Positions 26,815 to 38,113 of a DNA stretch of 64,000 nucleotides are shown one piece after another. The stretch's first letter is position 1, and each line of letters begins with the position of its first letter. Origin of the DNA: Toxonevra muliebris (taxonomy: Eukaryota > Arthropoda > Insecta > Diptera > Pallopteridae); NCBI GenBank assembly GCA_963691655.1, contig OY829328.1, positions 9,700,204 through 9,764,203 on the forward strand, written 5' to 3'. The position numbers were made by a program, and so were the translations under genes. The notes beneath the pieces are model-generated. The model worked only from the letters and a program-made list of their open reading frames with translations, ran no database searches and was not told the DNA's origin.

Positions 26815-27185
26815 TTTGATTCCAATTGACTCCAAGTGACTTCAAATCCCCAATTGACTCCAATTGACTCCAAATGACTCCAAGTGACTTCAAATTTCCA
26901 ATTGACTCCAAATGACTCCAACTGACTTCGAAATCCCAATTGACTCCAAATGACTTCAACTGACTCCAATTGACTTCGAAATCCCAATTGACTCCAAATG
27001 ACTTCAACTGACTCCAATTGACTTCAAAATCCCAATTGACTCCAAAAGACTCCAAGTAACTCCAATTGACTCCAAATTGCAATTGACTCCAAATGACTGC
27101 ATTTGACTACAAGGGTGTTTAAGTGACTTCAAATGGCTTCAAAAGACTTCAAGTGACTCCAAGAGACTTCGAAGCAGTCATGATT
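26815..27185. repeat. Decamer-based minisatellite (TTGACTCCAA type)
   Basis: Long runs of a 10-base unit, (A/G)(A/T)(T/C)TGACT(C/T)CA-like, are organised into higher-order blocks of about 60 bases by inserted TTCGAAATCCC or TTCAAATTCC spacers. The open frame on the minus strand (26759-27082, repeating NWSQLESFGV) is a by-product of the unit. Confidence 0.85.
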
Positions 27186-27607
27186 TTGGAGTCATAAGTT
27201 TTACAGTCTTATGATTTAAAAAAAAAATTGCATTCTCTTGACTTAACAAAGACTTTTCTAAGTGAATAAACAATCGGCGACTCCAAAAAAGACTTCCAAC
27301 CAGTGATGAAAAAGTAGGTACAATTGTACCTTTTTCCGACTTTTTCGAACTACAAGGTACATTAGGTACAATTAGAACATTTTAGGTACAATTTGTCATT
27401 GGCCAAAATAAATTTAACACTTATTTATAAAAAAAATTATTTTTTAATAATTATCTACTTAAATCTAACTTGCCTGGCTAAATTTTTGAAAAATCGAAAA
27501 ATATGGTAAAAATTCTGGAACTTTCATGACGATTCAAAAGTTTGTCTGCACTTGATTAAATGGCTAAAAACTTTTTTCCTTTCTTAGTTTCCGATTTGTT
27601 CCGATTA

Positions 27608-28898
27608 GGCTTGCCATACGTCAGGAATTAGGCCTGATAGTCAGGCAATGGATACTTTGCCATTAATTTTGTCAGGCATTTGAGAAATGACAATGAAATA
27701 GATCTTTTCAAATCTGACGACTTTTATATTAAGTGTGCAACGCTTGCAACACTTTTTACTGCTACATTTTCCGACCACTTTTATTTATTGACTATTTTGC
27801 TTGTCATTTTGTACACAACTCAATTAAAAATTAACTGTGTTTTGCTACTGTTTATTTAGTGGATACAGAAACATAGTCTCGATGTTTTATGACTTACTAC
27901 TGACCCTCAACTTAAAATGTCCTGTTAGAATTTCTGTAATGATTCTAAGACTATTCTTTGACAAACTCATACATTCCTTGAAGCGTTTTAGGTTATGGGT
28001 TCCGGTTCTGAACCTACAAAAGAAGTTAATGCTCATTTCTTTGCTGGTGTATGCGCAGCTGCATTCCCTTTAATTCCAATATGCACCGGAACTCAAAGGA
28101 TCCAAATACTATTATGTAAACCAATCGTATTAAGTTTATCAATACACTCCATTAACAGCCTTGAGGTTTTCTGTTGAGATATAAGTGCATTGGTAGCCAC
28201 TTGACTATCGGTTAGGATTGCAGTAGAATGCAATATTTTGATTCCGGTCATTTGCCATTTTTTGCAATATGTACAAACTTTACTTATAACATACATACGA
28301 CTTTGACAAATCTCGTCAGTCGGATTGAAGTAGCTGTGCTTGAGATTAAAGCGTGCACACCTGTCAATCGTGTATATTTCCGCATGAAAGATACTAGTAT
28401 ATCTACTCATAGGTTCAGAGTATTTTATACTCGGCCCAGATACTCCTACACTGGCCCATTCTTCAGTTATAGAACCGTCTGTGTACCATTTTATCATATG
28501 CTGATCTACTTTTTTTTAGATATACCTTCCTATTTCTTTTTATGAGTAAGTCCTGTTTTGAATCGTTTTTCAACATTAAACTTTGGCTGCAAGTTGTTAC
28601 AAATCAAACTCCTTTGAAATAAAAAATCCATTTGCCTCGATGCCAGACACCCTTAGGAAGTCCACTTCATCCTAGGCAGAATGTATGAACATTTTTTGTT
28701 TTTTAAACCCATGGCTTTTTTTTTTGTTTTTAATTTCATAAAATTATGTACCTATTATGCTCGTATAATATTTTATTTTTATTTTGTTGAGTATATGAAT
28801 TGTTTTTGCTCTTCAGTTTTTTTTAGTTTGAGTTTTAAGAGATAATTTAAAAATGTTGACCAGCGTCAGGAATTAGACTGGAAAAATTATGGCAAGCC
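27608..28898 (+). mobile_element. TA-flanked inverted-repeat element, copy B (nested, middle level)
   Basis: GGCTTGCCATACGTCAGGAA at the left and, mirrored, GGCTTGCCATAATTTTTCC at the right, each beside TA (27606-27607, 28899-28900). It aligns at both ends with copy A at 23697 in the opposite orientation but is 521 bases longer and contains a retrotransposon fragment. Confidence 0.75.
28000..28497 (-). pseudogene. Non-LTR retrotransposon RNase H fragment (nested, inner level)
   Basis: The minus-strand frame begins IKWYTDGSITEEWASVGV and continues with YTSIFHAEIYTID and STAILTDSQVATNALI. These are the three RNase H motif regions with Asp (YTDGS), Glu (HAEIY) and Asp (TDSQ). After an in-frame stop, VHIGIKGNAAA follows, the usual end of the domain in R1/I/Jockey-type elements (normally GHxGxxGNExAD). 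Reverse transcriptase and other parts are absent. It lies within element copy B. Confidence 0.75.
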
Positions 28899-29156
28899 TA
28901 CCTAAAATGTTATTTTTTATGACCAATTTGTTTGACTCACTGTATATAAGCTGCAATAATTTATCCTTATTTATATACAGCGAATATCGTTTTCATGTTC
29001 TAATTACTTTTTTAATTGTTAACTTTTAAATGAAAATAAAATTTCTTATAAAAGCGATGAACCAATATTTTAGGTACATTCATGCTCATTTAGGTACAAC
29101 TTTTTTGGTACATTAGATACAATTTGAAATTTGTAATTTTCATCCCTGCTTCCAAC

Positions 29157-29781
29157 TGTTTTTTTTATTCTGGAGTCAAATATGTTATTCAGTAACTGCA
29201 ATCATGAATTGTCGGTTATTAATTGTGACTTCAAGGTATTGCAATTAAATTGATTGCATTCTTTTACAGCTCTGATATCTAAAAGTCAGCTAATTATCTC
29301 ACTCATATTCGTTAGTAGGCCAATGCCAGTTAAGGAATACTAAAGATAAGGTGTATTTCAATTGCTCAACATTTTAGTGAACAACATCAACGTTTCGGTT
29401 GTAAACTGTTTTTGTTCGTTGCTTAGTTAGTTTTGAGCCTTAAGGGAATAAACTTTCAAATTCCTTCACGTAGAAATTATTTTAAACAGACAATAAAGTA
29501 CTAACAGCTGATATGGTAAAATAAATTTCCGCAACGTTAAATCGAGAAATATGTAAATAAGGTGAAATTTTGATGAAATTTAGTTAAAATCTATATCCAA
29601 GAGCATCATCAACAACAGAGCGAACAGTGCAAAAGTGATTTAACATAAAACAAGAAATGCATATTGTAAGGATACCTACTAATGATATCTCACGCTCTCT
29701 TTTCTACTCTTTCACTTTGTGGCAAGTGGAGAATTGCTTGAAAAAAATGCAAAATATTTCTCCTATCACAATAACAAATAT
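29157..29781. other. Intron stretch, nothing recognised
   Basis: AT-rich DNA with no recognisable feature between the nested hAT and the next hAT copy. Confidence 0.4.
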
Positions 29782-29789
29782 ATGCGATA

Positions 29790-30754
29790 CAAGGCCGTAT
29801 TTAGGGGGAGGTTTTGAGGGTTCTGACCTCCCCCCCCGAAATCTGGAAACTTTATTCAAATTTTAGAGATTAATTGCCAATAGATGGAAAAAAAGTCAAA
29901 ATAAAATCTATTTAACGATATTTTTTACTTCCATCGGTTTTTTTTTCTAAAAAGTCATATATAAAAAAAAATAAATTTGAAATCTTAGTTACACTATGCG
30001 ATCAAATCCGATTTGTTTTCGACATGAGGTTTACTAAGGATTCAAAAAGAGAAGGTAATACTGAGCATTCCTGCATTCATAGTTTTTCTAGGTCAGTAAC
30101 TGTTTTTGATTTAAAGTTTCGTCCTGAATCAGTATGAAAAGTTTAAAAATTAATAAAAAATAGAAAAAATTAGCGGATTTTTGTAAAAATAGACTTGCCT
30201 GACCCCATTTTTATCCTAAAACGTGACGTGATGGAAAGTTTTTGACCTTAAATTCGTGTTCAACGTGAAAAATTCTCTCGCAAAAACTTTATCTTATTAG
30301 CAAAACCCATGCAGCTTAGGAGGCAATCTCAAAATATAATTAATTTTTTAACGCATTATTGGTCAGAGCACCACGAAAGATCTCAACCTCATTCGGGTTC
30401 CTTATCATTGATAATGGCTCAAATTCCCAATGATTATCATTTGAAAAAAATGAGCCTCTACTATTTTTGGTAATTTTTTTGAGGTTGAGTACATCATCAG
30501 TTGTGGGAAGTCAATGAGTTAATGAAATTATGTCCTTGACGATAAAAAAATGCATTAGAATACACATTGAATATTTATTTGAAAAAATTTAATTTGATTA
30601 TTCTGTGAATTTTTTGTTACTTTTGGTCATTTTTTTGAGGTTAAGATTGAAAAAAATCGGAAAATTTATTTTATTTATTTTATTATTTATGAATATTTTC
30701 TTCGAATGAAAACCCCCCCTCCCCCCCCGAACAAAATTTCTGGCTACGGCCCTG
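29790..30754 (+). mobile_element. hAT-type non-autonomous element, copy 3
   Basis: An exact 8-bp duplication ATGCGATA flanks it (29782-29789 and 30755-30762). The left end is CAAGGCCGTATTTAGGGGG and the right end CTGGCTACGGCCCTG. It is 965 bp with C-rich runs just inside both ends. It is the best-preserved copy with which to define the family. No transposase frame. Confidence 0.92.
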
Positions 30755-30762
30755 ATGCGATA

Positions 30763-33190
30763 TGTAGTAAAAATTTGCATTTGCAATGATGCAAGCCCAT
30801 TTACGCCATATCGTGAATAGTGCTAATATATTATATGAAATTGTTACGTCAGTTAGCGATTTATATCTTCTGTGATGATATTTTTAATGTGTTTTAAATG
30901 TGAAAATTATTTGAATTTGGCTATAAAAGGATTTATACTTTTAGTTCTTCAGAGATATTGATTTCGATGATAATATGAAAATGAGATTTTAGATGCTCAT
31001 ACTAACGCTTTCAACTGGCGACCTTAGCTGTCATACTAATACACTTTACCTGTTCAACTATTTGCATAGCTATCCAGAAATCAATTTCGGACACATTTAC
31101 ATTTTCAACAAATGCACAGAATCAAGTTATGTGGCCAGCAGCAAATATAGTATATGCAACGGATTGATTCAAGTATGTATATGTGCATGTGGTTGCGAGT
31201 GAAAGAGTGAGTGTTAGATGATTAAATACATAAACGCTCACAGTCGCACACTCACGCAAAACCGTGCGTTTAATTTTTTGTTTACGTTTCACGCCATATT
31301 TTTTGGGTGCTGCCATACGATGAATTGCCATTTCGCTGCCTGCAGATTTTAGATCACGTTGTCCTTGCCACCACCGTTGCTTAATCAAATACGCGCGCGA
31401 CTGAGAATTCTGTTAGATTTCATATACCGCAATCCCAATTTTCAACCATTTTGCATATTCATGAATGCACCACATTGTGCTGCACACAACTTAACTCATC
31501 CAAATTCCAATATACCACATCGCATCGTATTCTATCACATCCATAACTAAGCGGAGTGGTGGGGCGCTATGCATTTCGAACTAGTAAGTGTGTAACTATA
31601 TATACAAATAACTACATAAAAATACATACAAACATTTATTTTGAATGTAGTGAGTGGAATGGGGATAGACTTTTGCGCTGGTTTATGGTTTGCTTTTTGA
31701 TTTTGAGCTAATCACATTTCGTAATTCTACTAAAATTACCACAAACAAAATGAGAATGCGCGTGCTGACTGACTGCTCCATCCCGTGGGGTATGCAATAA
31801 TATTGTTGCTGATAGTTTTATTGTTGCTGTTGGTGGTGGTGGTGATGGTAGTGCAGCTGATGGTGATGATAATGTTGCTATATAGTGGAAGGTAATTATT
31901 TTGCCCAGGTCCACTAGGTAAATTGGCAGTTAAGCTCCCCGTATGATGAAGATGAATGCAGGAAGTGATTTTAAGCGAAATTTTGGTGAATTTCATTTAA
32001 TAGATGGGCGAAGCGGCAAAAATAACTCTTTAAGTAAAGGCTTTTACACACACACACTCTCGTGTCATTTTAATACGTTTTGCGACTGTAATATTTTTGA
32101 AATTTAATATTCGAACATATTTATGCAACTTGTATAGGGTAAATTTGATATTCATGATTTAATTTTAACATTTTATCATAAGTAATTAAAGCAAACTCTC
32201 TTTCTACTAAATTTCGTATTCAAATTAAATTTCAGTAACTTTATTTCCTACGCTAAAATACAAAATTCCGAATGCCATCAGTGATAGCTATGCTGCATAT
32301 GCACCTACTTCTTACCTTCTACTATGATTATAGGCTATCGTATACCATAGAAAAGTAGTATTAGATATTATTGAGAATATCAACATCATGCAACCAACAC
32401 AAGTTTAATGGGGCCAAATAGCCTTAGATTTGAGTTGTTTGTGCAACAGAAAAACGCAGGTAAACCTCTTGTGTGGTGTTTTTGAAAGCATAAATTTGAT
32501 GATACTCAATTTTGGCGAATACTACTTCAGTTCCAAGCAAATCCTAGCCTTTTTCAATTTCATAGAAGTCATTGCAATCTCAGCAATAGTTAGCTTATCC
32601 TCAGAACTATCAGCACAATGAATATGCATACACAGATATATAAGGTTTCATATCGTACGTAAGAGACACAAATAAAATCGAACTAAATAGAAATATATTC
32701 TTTGGACAGTTCAAGGCTAGTAACAACATATGCCTTTTTAATATAAAAACACACTAAATTATTGAAGAATGACTGTTTAGAATTCAAAGCCATGAGGTCG
32801 AATAAATGCTGCCGGTGTTGGCTTTCCAAATTCTAAGAAGATCCAAGTCGATTTCAGCTTTATAGAGTTCTAAAGTCAAACGTTTTTAGGTTTCCAAACA
32901 TCGTTGTCAAATGTACAAATTTTGATATCGATATTGAATTTTTGAGTTCCTAATAGTTTTTTTTAATCTGATTTGAGTTTTCAAAATGTGGTGCTGTCCC
33001 ACTTTTGGAAAATGGGAAAATGTATCTTAAAAATGGGAAAATGTTTGTCAACTACAGCAAGTTTCACTTTTGTTCAATTTTGTTCGAATATTTTCAAGAG
33101 TTCTCCGTCAGGGCAAATACATTTGTAATAAAATATATAAATAATTTTTAAATACTTATTATTGAAATATTTAATGAAACTATATGCTAA
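30763..33190. other. Intron stretch, nothing recognised
   Basis: It contains trinucleotide-rich sequence near 31800-31890 (GGTGGTGATGGTAG type) and ordinary AT-rich intron DNA. Short frames at 30993, 31122 and 31736 match nothing I know. Confidence 0.45.
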
Positions 33191-34577
33191 CACAGTCTGG
33201 CAAAAAACAAAAATTTGAATATACTTTTTTCAAGATTTACACCTGTCGTAGGTCTAGTCAAGCAGAAAAAAACTGAATACTCAGAATTTTCAATTGAACC
33301 TCAAAATCTGGACTTAGGGCCAAAAAACCCATTTTTGATAGGTGAAAGCATATACTTGCCCGTAACTTTATTTTTATTTGTCCCAGGAGTAAGTTTTTAT
33401 ATTCTATTGAAAAGAAGATATTTAGCTGCTTACAACGATATATAAATTGGTAATATATCTTAAGGAATACCGGAGTGAGAGGGCAAAACATAAGGAAAGT
33501 CGAAAAAAATTTTACATTTTTTCATTTTGAATGGCGCTTTAAACGACTATTTTGTTTACCAGTGTATATACCAGAGTATATGAAAATAAACTGCATTCAA
33601 TTCTGTTTCCATCGAGCTATAAATTTTCAAAATCCATTGAAGTGTGGCTGTCTTCTTTAACTCTTTTATTTGACTACCCAAAAAATTTCAATACGTAGAA
33701 TGTAAGTATTTGTATACGATATTACTCCTTTTAGTAACCGTTATATATATGACTTTTATGTCTTCGTTGACCCCTAGTGAAATTTTTTGGCAAATATTTT
33801 TGTGGAATATTTTAATCCTTAAATGTCTCTTTTGAAAGGACTTTTCAGGTTTTCATCAAAAAAGGGGTCAAATTGTCCCATAAAAAGAGGAACTAAAGGG
33901 TTAAAATGTTCTATAGAAATGACCATTGTAAAATTCTACAATACAACTTTGCCAATAAGATTTTCCTCAAACATCAATTTATAACACTTTTTGCACTTAG
34001 TATTCAGCTCCCTTCGACCACAATAAGAAAACTTCGACCCACTGTAAAAAAAAACTGAGACGTGCTGGACTATAAGTTTGTTTTACAAAAATGGTCTATA
34101 CAATATTCCCTTTCAGGATTATAGGGTGGCTATTCTGTTGCAAAAATGCTGTTGGACTGTGCTTTATAAAAATACAAAACAGCAACTTCAGCAACACAAT
34201 TTATTTATTTATATCTTTATATATACACTGGTAAACAAAATAGTCGTTTAAAACGCCATTCAAAATGAAAAAATATAAAAATAAATAAATTTTCGTTATA
34301 TTTTGCCCTCTAGCTCTGGTATATCGTAAGATATATTATCAGTTTATATATCATTGTAAGCTACTAAGTATCCTCTTTTGAATGAAATATAAAAACTCAC
34401 TCTTTGGATAAATAAAATGCAAGTATATGCTTTAACCTATCAAAAATGGGTTTTTCGGCCCTAAGTCCAGATTTTGAGGGTAAATTCAAAATTCTGAATA
34501 TGCAGGTTTTATCTGCTTGACCATACCAGAATTTGAGTTATATCCCACGGAAAGTATATTTTCACTGTCACATAGTG
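33191..34577. mobile_element. Long inverted-repeat (fold-back) element
   Basis: The left arm at about 33191-33570 and the right arm at about 34220-34577 are diverged reverse complements over some 350 bases. Shared landmarks are CTCAAAATCTGGACTTAGGG, CCCATTTTTGATAGGT and AACGACTATTTTGTTTACC. The spacer of about 650 bases is non-coding and holds a possible TTAA-type miniature element (33771-33900). No clear target duplication, so the class is unknown. Confidence 0.7.
33771..33900. mobile_element. Possible piggyBac-like miniature element in the fold-back spacer
   Basis: The right end AACTAAAGGG is followed by TTAA (33901-33904). The left end CCCCTAGTGAAATT is preceded by TTGA, one change from TTAA. 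Both ends resemble those of the element at 56098 (CCCTCTAGTTCCC). It is 130 bp and non-coding. Confidence 0.4.
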
Positions 34578-35630
34578 TAATCTATGAATATTATTCAAAG
34601 AAAATGAAAAAAAAAAGGTTGAATTTTATAAACTTAATATTTGGAAAAAAATAAAAGGCCACTTTTTGTCAAACATTTTCCCATTTTTGACAAGCATTTT
34701 CTTACTTTTCGACAAGCATTTTTCTTCATTTTGACAAGCATTTCTCCTCATTTTGACAAGCATTTTCCAATGTGTTCTTCGAAACACTCAGTAGGTGTGC
34801 ATTTTAGTTTACATTTTCAAATTTTGAATGTGGTAACTTACTAAAACTGATTTTAGTTTTTCGTAATGCAAGGAGCCATTGTCACTTTTTAAAATTACTT
34901 AACAAATGAAGTTGGAACATCTTCTGCGTCTAAACTGGCACACACAGCATCCTCGGACACCCTTTAAAATATTATAATCTTCATTGAAATATTCAGATTC
35001 AGTTTTTTTCGAGAGCATATAAATTTTTTAAAAAATGTTCAGGTTTTTTAAATAAATACTCTTCCGTGAACGTACTACTCGTTACGTAATTCAAACAAAA
35101 ATACATTCAAAATATTTCCTTTTTCGTAATGAGTTTTACTTTTCCTCTTTCATAAAATTTCAAATTTCCGATTTCAAATATCTCAATCCAATCAAAAAAT
35201 TAAAGATTTTCGATTGCGCTAAACGCATCAAAAATAGTCAATTTCACCCACTGTGCGCACCAGGTGGAGTAAAGTGAAGAATTGCAGTCATAACGAAAAA
35301 TTTTGGTTAATATAATTAAACAGGTATTAATCTTGAGCTATAAACAATATGGATGGCTATGCATATGTTGTGCAAATTATATAACTACTGAGTACGTACT
35401 GAACAAGTTATCGGCAGTCATTCAAATTTCGCCATCGTTACGTTACTAGATAGATAGATATTGAGGGTATATTGCACTGCAACCAATAGGCATATTGTAC
35501 CCCTATAAGTAACTTAATCGTAAACGTTCACTAAGGAATCACTGTAAAGATTTAGCTCTAGGGTGAGGATGCTCAAATTATCTAGCCATTTGTGTCACAT
35601 ACCTATTTCTTTTCTTTTCTTCTGCAGAAG
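34578..35630. other. Intron stretch with minisatellite
   Basis: At about 34665-34770 there are five degenerate units of some 22 bases with the core TTTTGACAAGCATTTTC, the same unit as at 5765-5960. Nothing is recognised from 34780 to 35630. Confidence 0.55.
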
Positions 35631-35639
35631 CGGCAGCAA

Positions 35640-36700
35640 TTAATAGCTTCGGTTGCCTAAGCTTAGTACGATGATCTACTCTTAGTTTTTCTTTAATGAT
35701 GGGAGCCCTTTTACCCAGAAACGATTCACGACCAATGCCATTTCTGGCTGCTGACAGGGACCCAGTATATAGTGACTTTGTTTATTTTACCTAATTCATC
35801 CAGTAACTTTATATATTCCCAGACTATCTTTGAGTATACCTCAAAGCAGTTCAGGGCTCTTATTGCGACATGGCTGTCTATGTATATTACTATATCTTGT
35901 CTTCTGCACCTTAGGTTAGGGGTATTTTGACTTCTCGCTTTATGTTGCTAATAACTTTTCCTATACCAACATCCGCCCTAGTTAAGTCTTTTACAATCCC
36001 TTTTTGCCGCCGACTCTGTAACTATATGTATATAGAGACGTTAAATCTAACAGTGCCTCTATGTCTGTCATAGCACTTGTTCCCATAGCTTCTGTGATGC
36101 AAGCATAGGCTAGCGTTTGTACTTTTGTGAGGTTATTCGTCATTATTGTCAATTTAGGTATTAGCGATCACTTTAGATGAGAATGGGCTTCAAAACTAGT
36201 GAATCCCAAGGAGGTCCCCCCTTGCTGATGCAAATCTCATACATTTTGATCACTGGCCATGTTCGAAAAAATGTTTTGAAGGGAGAAAAAACTAAAACGG
36301 AAAGAGAGGTCTTAGGTAATCACTGGAACCACTAGAAGGCCTCATCATTATGGTATACATTTACTTTAAGATATACGGAGTGGTTCCCTAACTTTTTTTG
36401 GTTAAGCTTTTGAATACTATGAGAGCTTTGGTGGCTTTGTTTATTATGTTGCCTGCGTATTTATTCCAGATAATCTAATGTTATTCCTCTGTACCAGTGA
36501 TCACCACATCACCCAGCCTTTTGTGCTTCTTGTACGGGACTTTTATTTTACTAGTGAAGGGTATCACGGTTGTCTTGAATCGATTTACATACATACATAT
36601 GTTTAGATTTACTGACTTGCACTATCTCTGCTTGAGGTTTAGTGCACTTTGAATTATATCGTGGAGTGTATTTTCATATTTTCTTTTTGCCGTAATAAAA
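35640..36700 (-). pseudogene. Non-LTR retrotransposon relic (RT thumb and RNase H)
   Basis: On the minus strand, broken by stops and frameshifts, are RT C-terminal segments (RLGDVVITG; KATKALIVFKSLTKKSWG), a linker AYACITEAMGTSAMTDIEAL followed by LLDLTSLYI, then RNase H pieces (IVIYIDSHVAIRALNCFEVY and LGKINKVTIYWVP). The order matches Jockey/R1-type elements with an RNase H domain. It is in antisense to nothing and lies in the same orientation as the host gene, within its intron. Confidence 0.75.
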
Positions 36701-37339
36701 ATGTCCTTGGGTTTTTGTGTACAGTGCATTCCCTTTTGTAGTTTTAAGTCTTATTATGGTTGACCCCACTTTGGTCCCTGGTGTCTTCGCCTTAAGAATT
36801 GAGTTTATTCATCGGCACAGCGTTGCCTCTGCTCTATAGTCCCGTTATTAATAACCAACGTCTGTAGGCCGTGAATTTCACCCACTTTGTTTGGAGGCGC
36901 ATTCATTCAATGCATTGAATTAGTTAGACAAGGCGTCATAATCCAAGATTACATTCAATCTCGTTGTAATTAAATATAACAGTAACAGTAAAAAAAAAAT
37001 TAAATTAAATAAAATTTATAAGCACTTAATACTTTCTTTATTTTTTCACTCATTTACTGCCTGCAGCTTTTTAGTTTCTACAACTAAGTTCTTGTGTATT
37101 TTAATAGAATATTTGTTAAGAGGGTATTAGTCTTAATTTTCTTATGCACTACATACATTCACACAGAGCCTAAAAGGTAGAGTGATTTTTGCTAATTATT
37201 TAATGGAAAATAATCCATTTTCATATTCAACAAAGAGTGAAAACAATGAAATGCAAAAAAGAAAAAAAAAAAAAGAAAAAGACAAAAAGGCAAAATGGAA
37301 TAGGGTGTTCAAAAAAAACCCCATACAAAATAAATTTAA
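36701..37339. other. Intron stretch, nothing recognised
   Basis: Mixed remnants and A-rich sequence (a long A-rich run at about 37257-37281), with no definable feature. Confidence 0.4.
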
Positions 37340-37388
37340 TTAAAAACTCAGGTAGGAAGGTAACCACCGATGATGCCGCCAATATTGC
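37340..37388 (-). other. Candidate alternative short terminal exon inside the big intron
   Basis: On the minus strand a pyrimidine-rich tract ends in CTTTTTGTAG at 37389, 162 bases past the donor of the first coding exon. In the phase set by that donor the new exon would add about 16 residues (RQYWRHHRWLPSYLSF) and stop at 37340-37342. In another frame it reads GNIGGIIGGYLPT and stops at 37348, resembling the Gly-rich tail of the upstream exon, but that frame does not match the donor phase. The short size and phase conflict make this tentative. Confidence 0.2.
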
Positions 37389-37550
37389 CTACAAAAAGCT
37401 TTTGCATTAAAAGAAAATAAAGTTATGCTGAAGGAGAAAAAATAAAACCTATTTCAAAAAATGAAGAACCAAAGCTAGCATAAAAAATGTTTTAAAAAAC
37501 AGCAACAAAATGAAAACCATTATAAAAATACAAAAAGAGAAAAAGCTTAC

Positions 37551-38113
37551 CTCGAACCAATAATTTTCTTTGATGATTCGCCATCTCGTTCCTCGGTTAC
37601 CTTGTCTACATATCCGCCGCCAATGCTCCCATATCCGCCAACGCTGGCAGCTTCATCATGCGTTGGCACAGCAGCTTCATAGACAAAGGCCGGTTGCATA
37701 CGGGGCGTTGTAGTAGATTGTTGCTGCTGTTGTTGTTGTTGTTTTTGTGTCGTTGAGCTGCTAGTACTACTGCTGCTGCTGGTGGTTTTCAATGATGTGG
37801 CAGAGTAAGTAGCTGTTGCTCCTGCTGCTGCTGACGATGACGTAGGCGATGATGTTGATGGTGGTTGTGGTGATGGTGACGTTGACGTTGAAGTTGGCCT
37901 TTGTTTTTGCTTTAGTTGTTGTTGTTGCGGCAATAGAGAAATTGTATAGCCTCCACCATCGTCAACATTTTCTTTACCACTCCCACTATCGTTTACTGTG
38001 AGTATGGGTAATTCTGTGTCTGAGTAGGTTAGCGATGGCGATGGAGGTGGGTAGGCAAACCCAAATTGGCAGTGGTGTAACACCAACGCCAGGACGATAA
38101 TTTTAAGGCGCAT
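37551..38113 (-). CDS. First coding exon of the mucin-serpin gene (signal peptide and Q/S/T-rich region)
   Basis: This exon encodes residues 1-187 plus two bases of codon 188. It starts at the ATG at 38113 in a favourable context (AGCAATG) and begins with a clear signal peptide (MRLKIIVLALVLHHCQFGFA, cleavage probably before YPPP). A short acidic stretch follows (GSGKENVDDGGG), then poly-Gln, Ser/Thr/Pro-rich low-complexity sequence, a second poly-Gln, and a Gly-rich tail (VGGYGSIGGGYV). The open frame runs only four bases past the exon into an in-frame TAA, and a strong donor (TCGAG|GTAAGC) lies exactly there, at 37551/37550. Joining to 23119 creates codon AGT (Ser). The join rests on phase and splice-site quality, not on a transcript. 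Further small exons in the 14.4-kb gap cannot be excluded. Confidence 0.85.

Larger units (their letters stand above)
27301..29148. mobile_element. hAT-type element with nested insertion (outer level)
   Basis: The tips are CAGTGATGAAAA and, at the right, TTTTCATCCCTG. An exact 8-bp duplication CTTCCAAC flanks them (27293-27300 and 29149-29156). Subterminal repeats of TTAGGTACAATT and GGTACATTAG lie near both ends. Without the inner element (27608-28898) it would be about 555 bp and non-coding. It belongs to a different family from the five GGCCGTA copies. Confidence 0.85.
23120..37550 (-). other. Large intron of the mucin-serpin gene
   Basis: This 14431-bp intron runs from the donor GTAAGC (37550-37545) to the acceptor ATTTACAG (23127-23120). 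It has accumulated many mobile elements, listed separately: an inverted-repeat element at 23697, a fold-back at 26247, a decamer array at 26815, a nested hAT at 27301, a hAT copy at 29790, a long inverted repeat at 33191, a minisatellite at 34665 and a non-LTR relic at 35640. The 39 codons that extend the last-exon open frame to 23235 (ICNKKPFTFLF...) are intronic. Confidence 0.75.

Noticed and set aside
26759..27082. 107-codon minus-strand frame repeating NWSQLESFGV
   Set aside because: Produced by the decamer satellite, whose higher-order period happens to be open in two frames.
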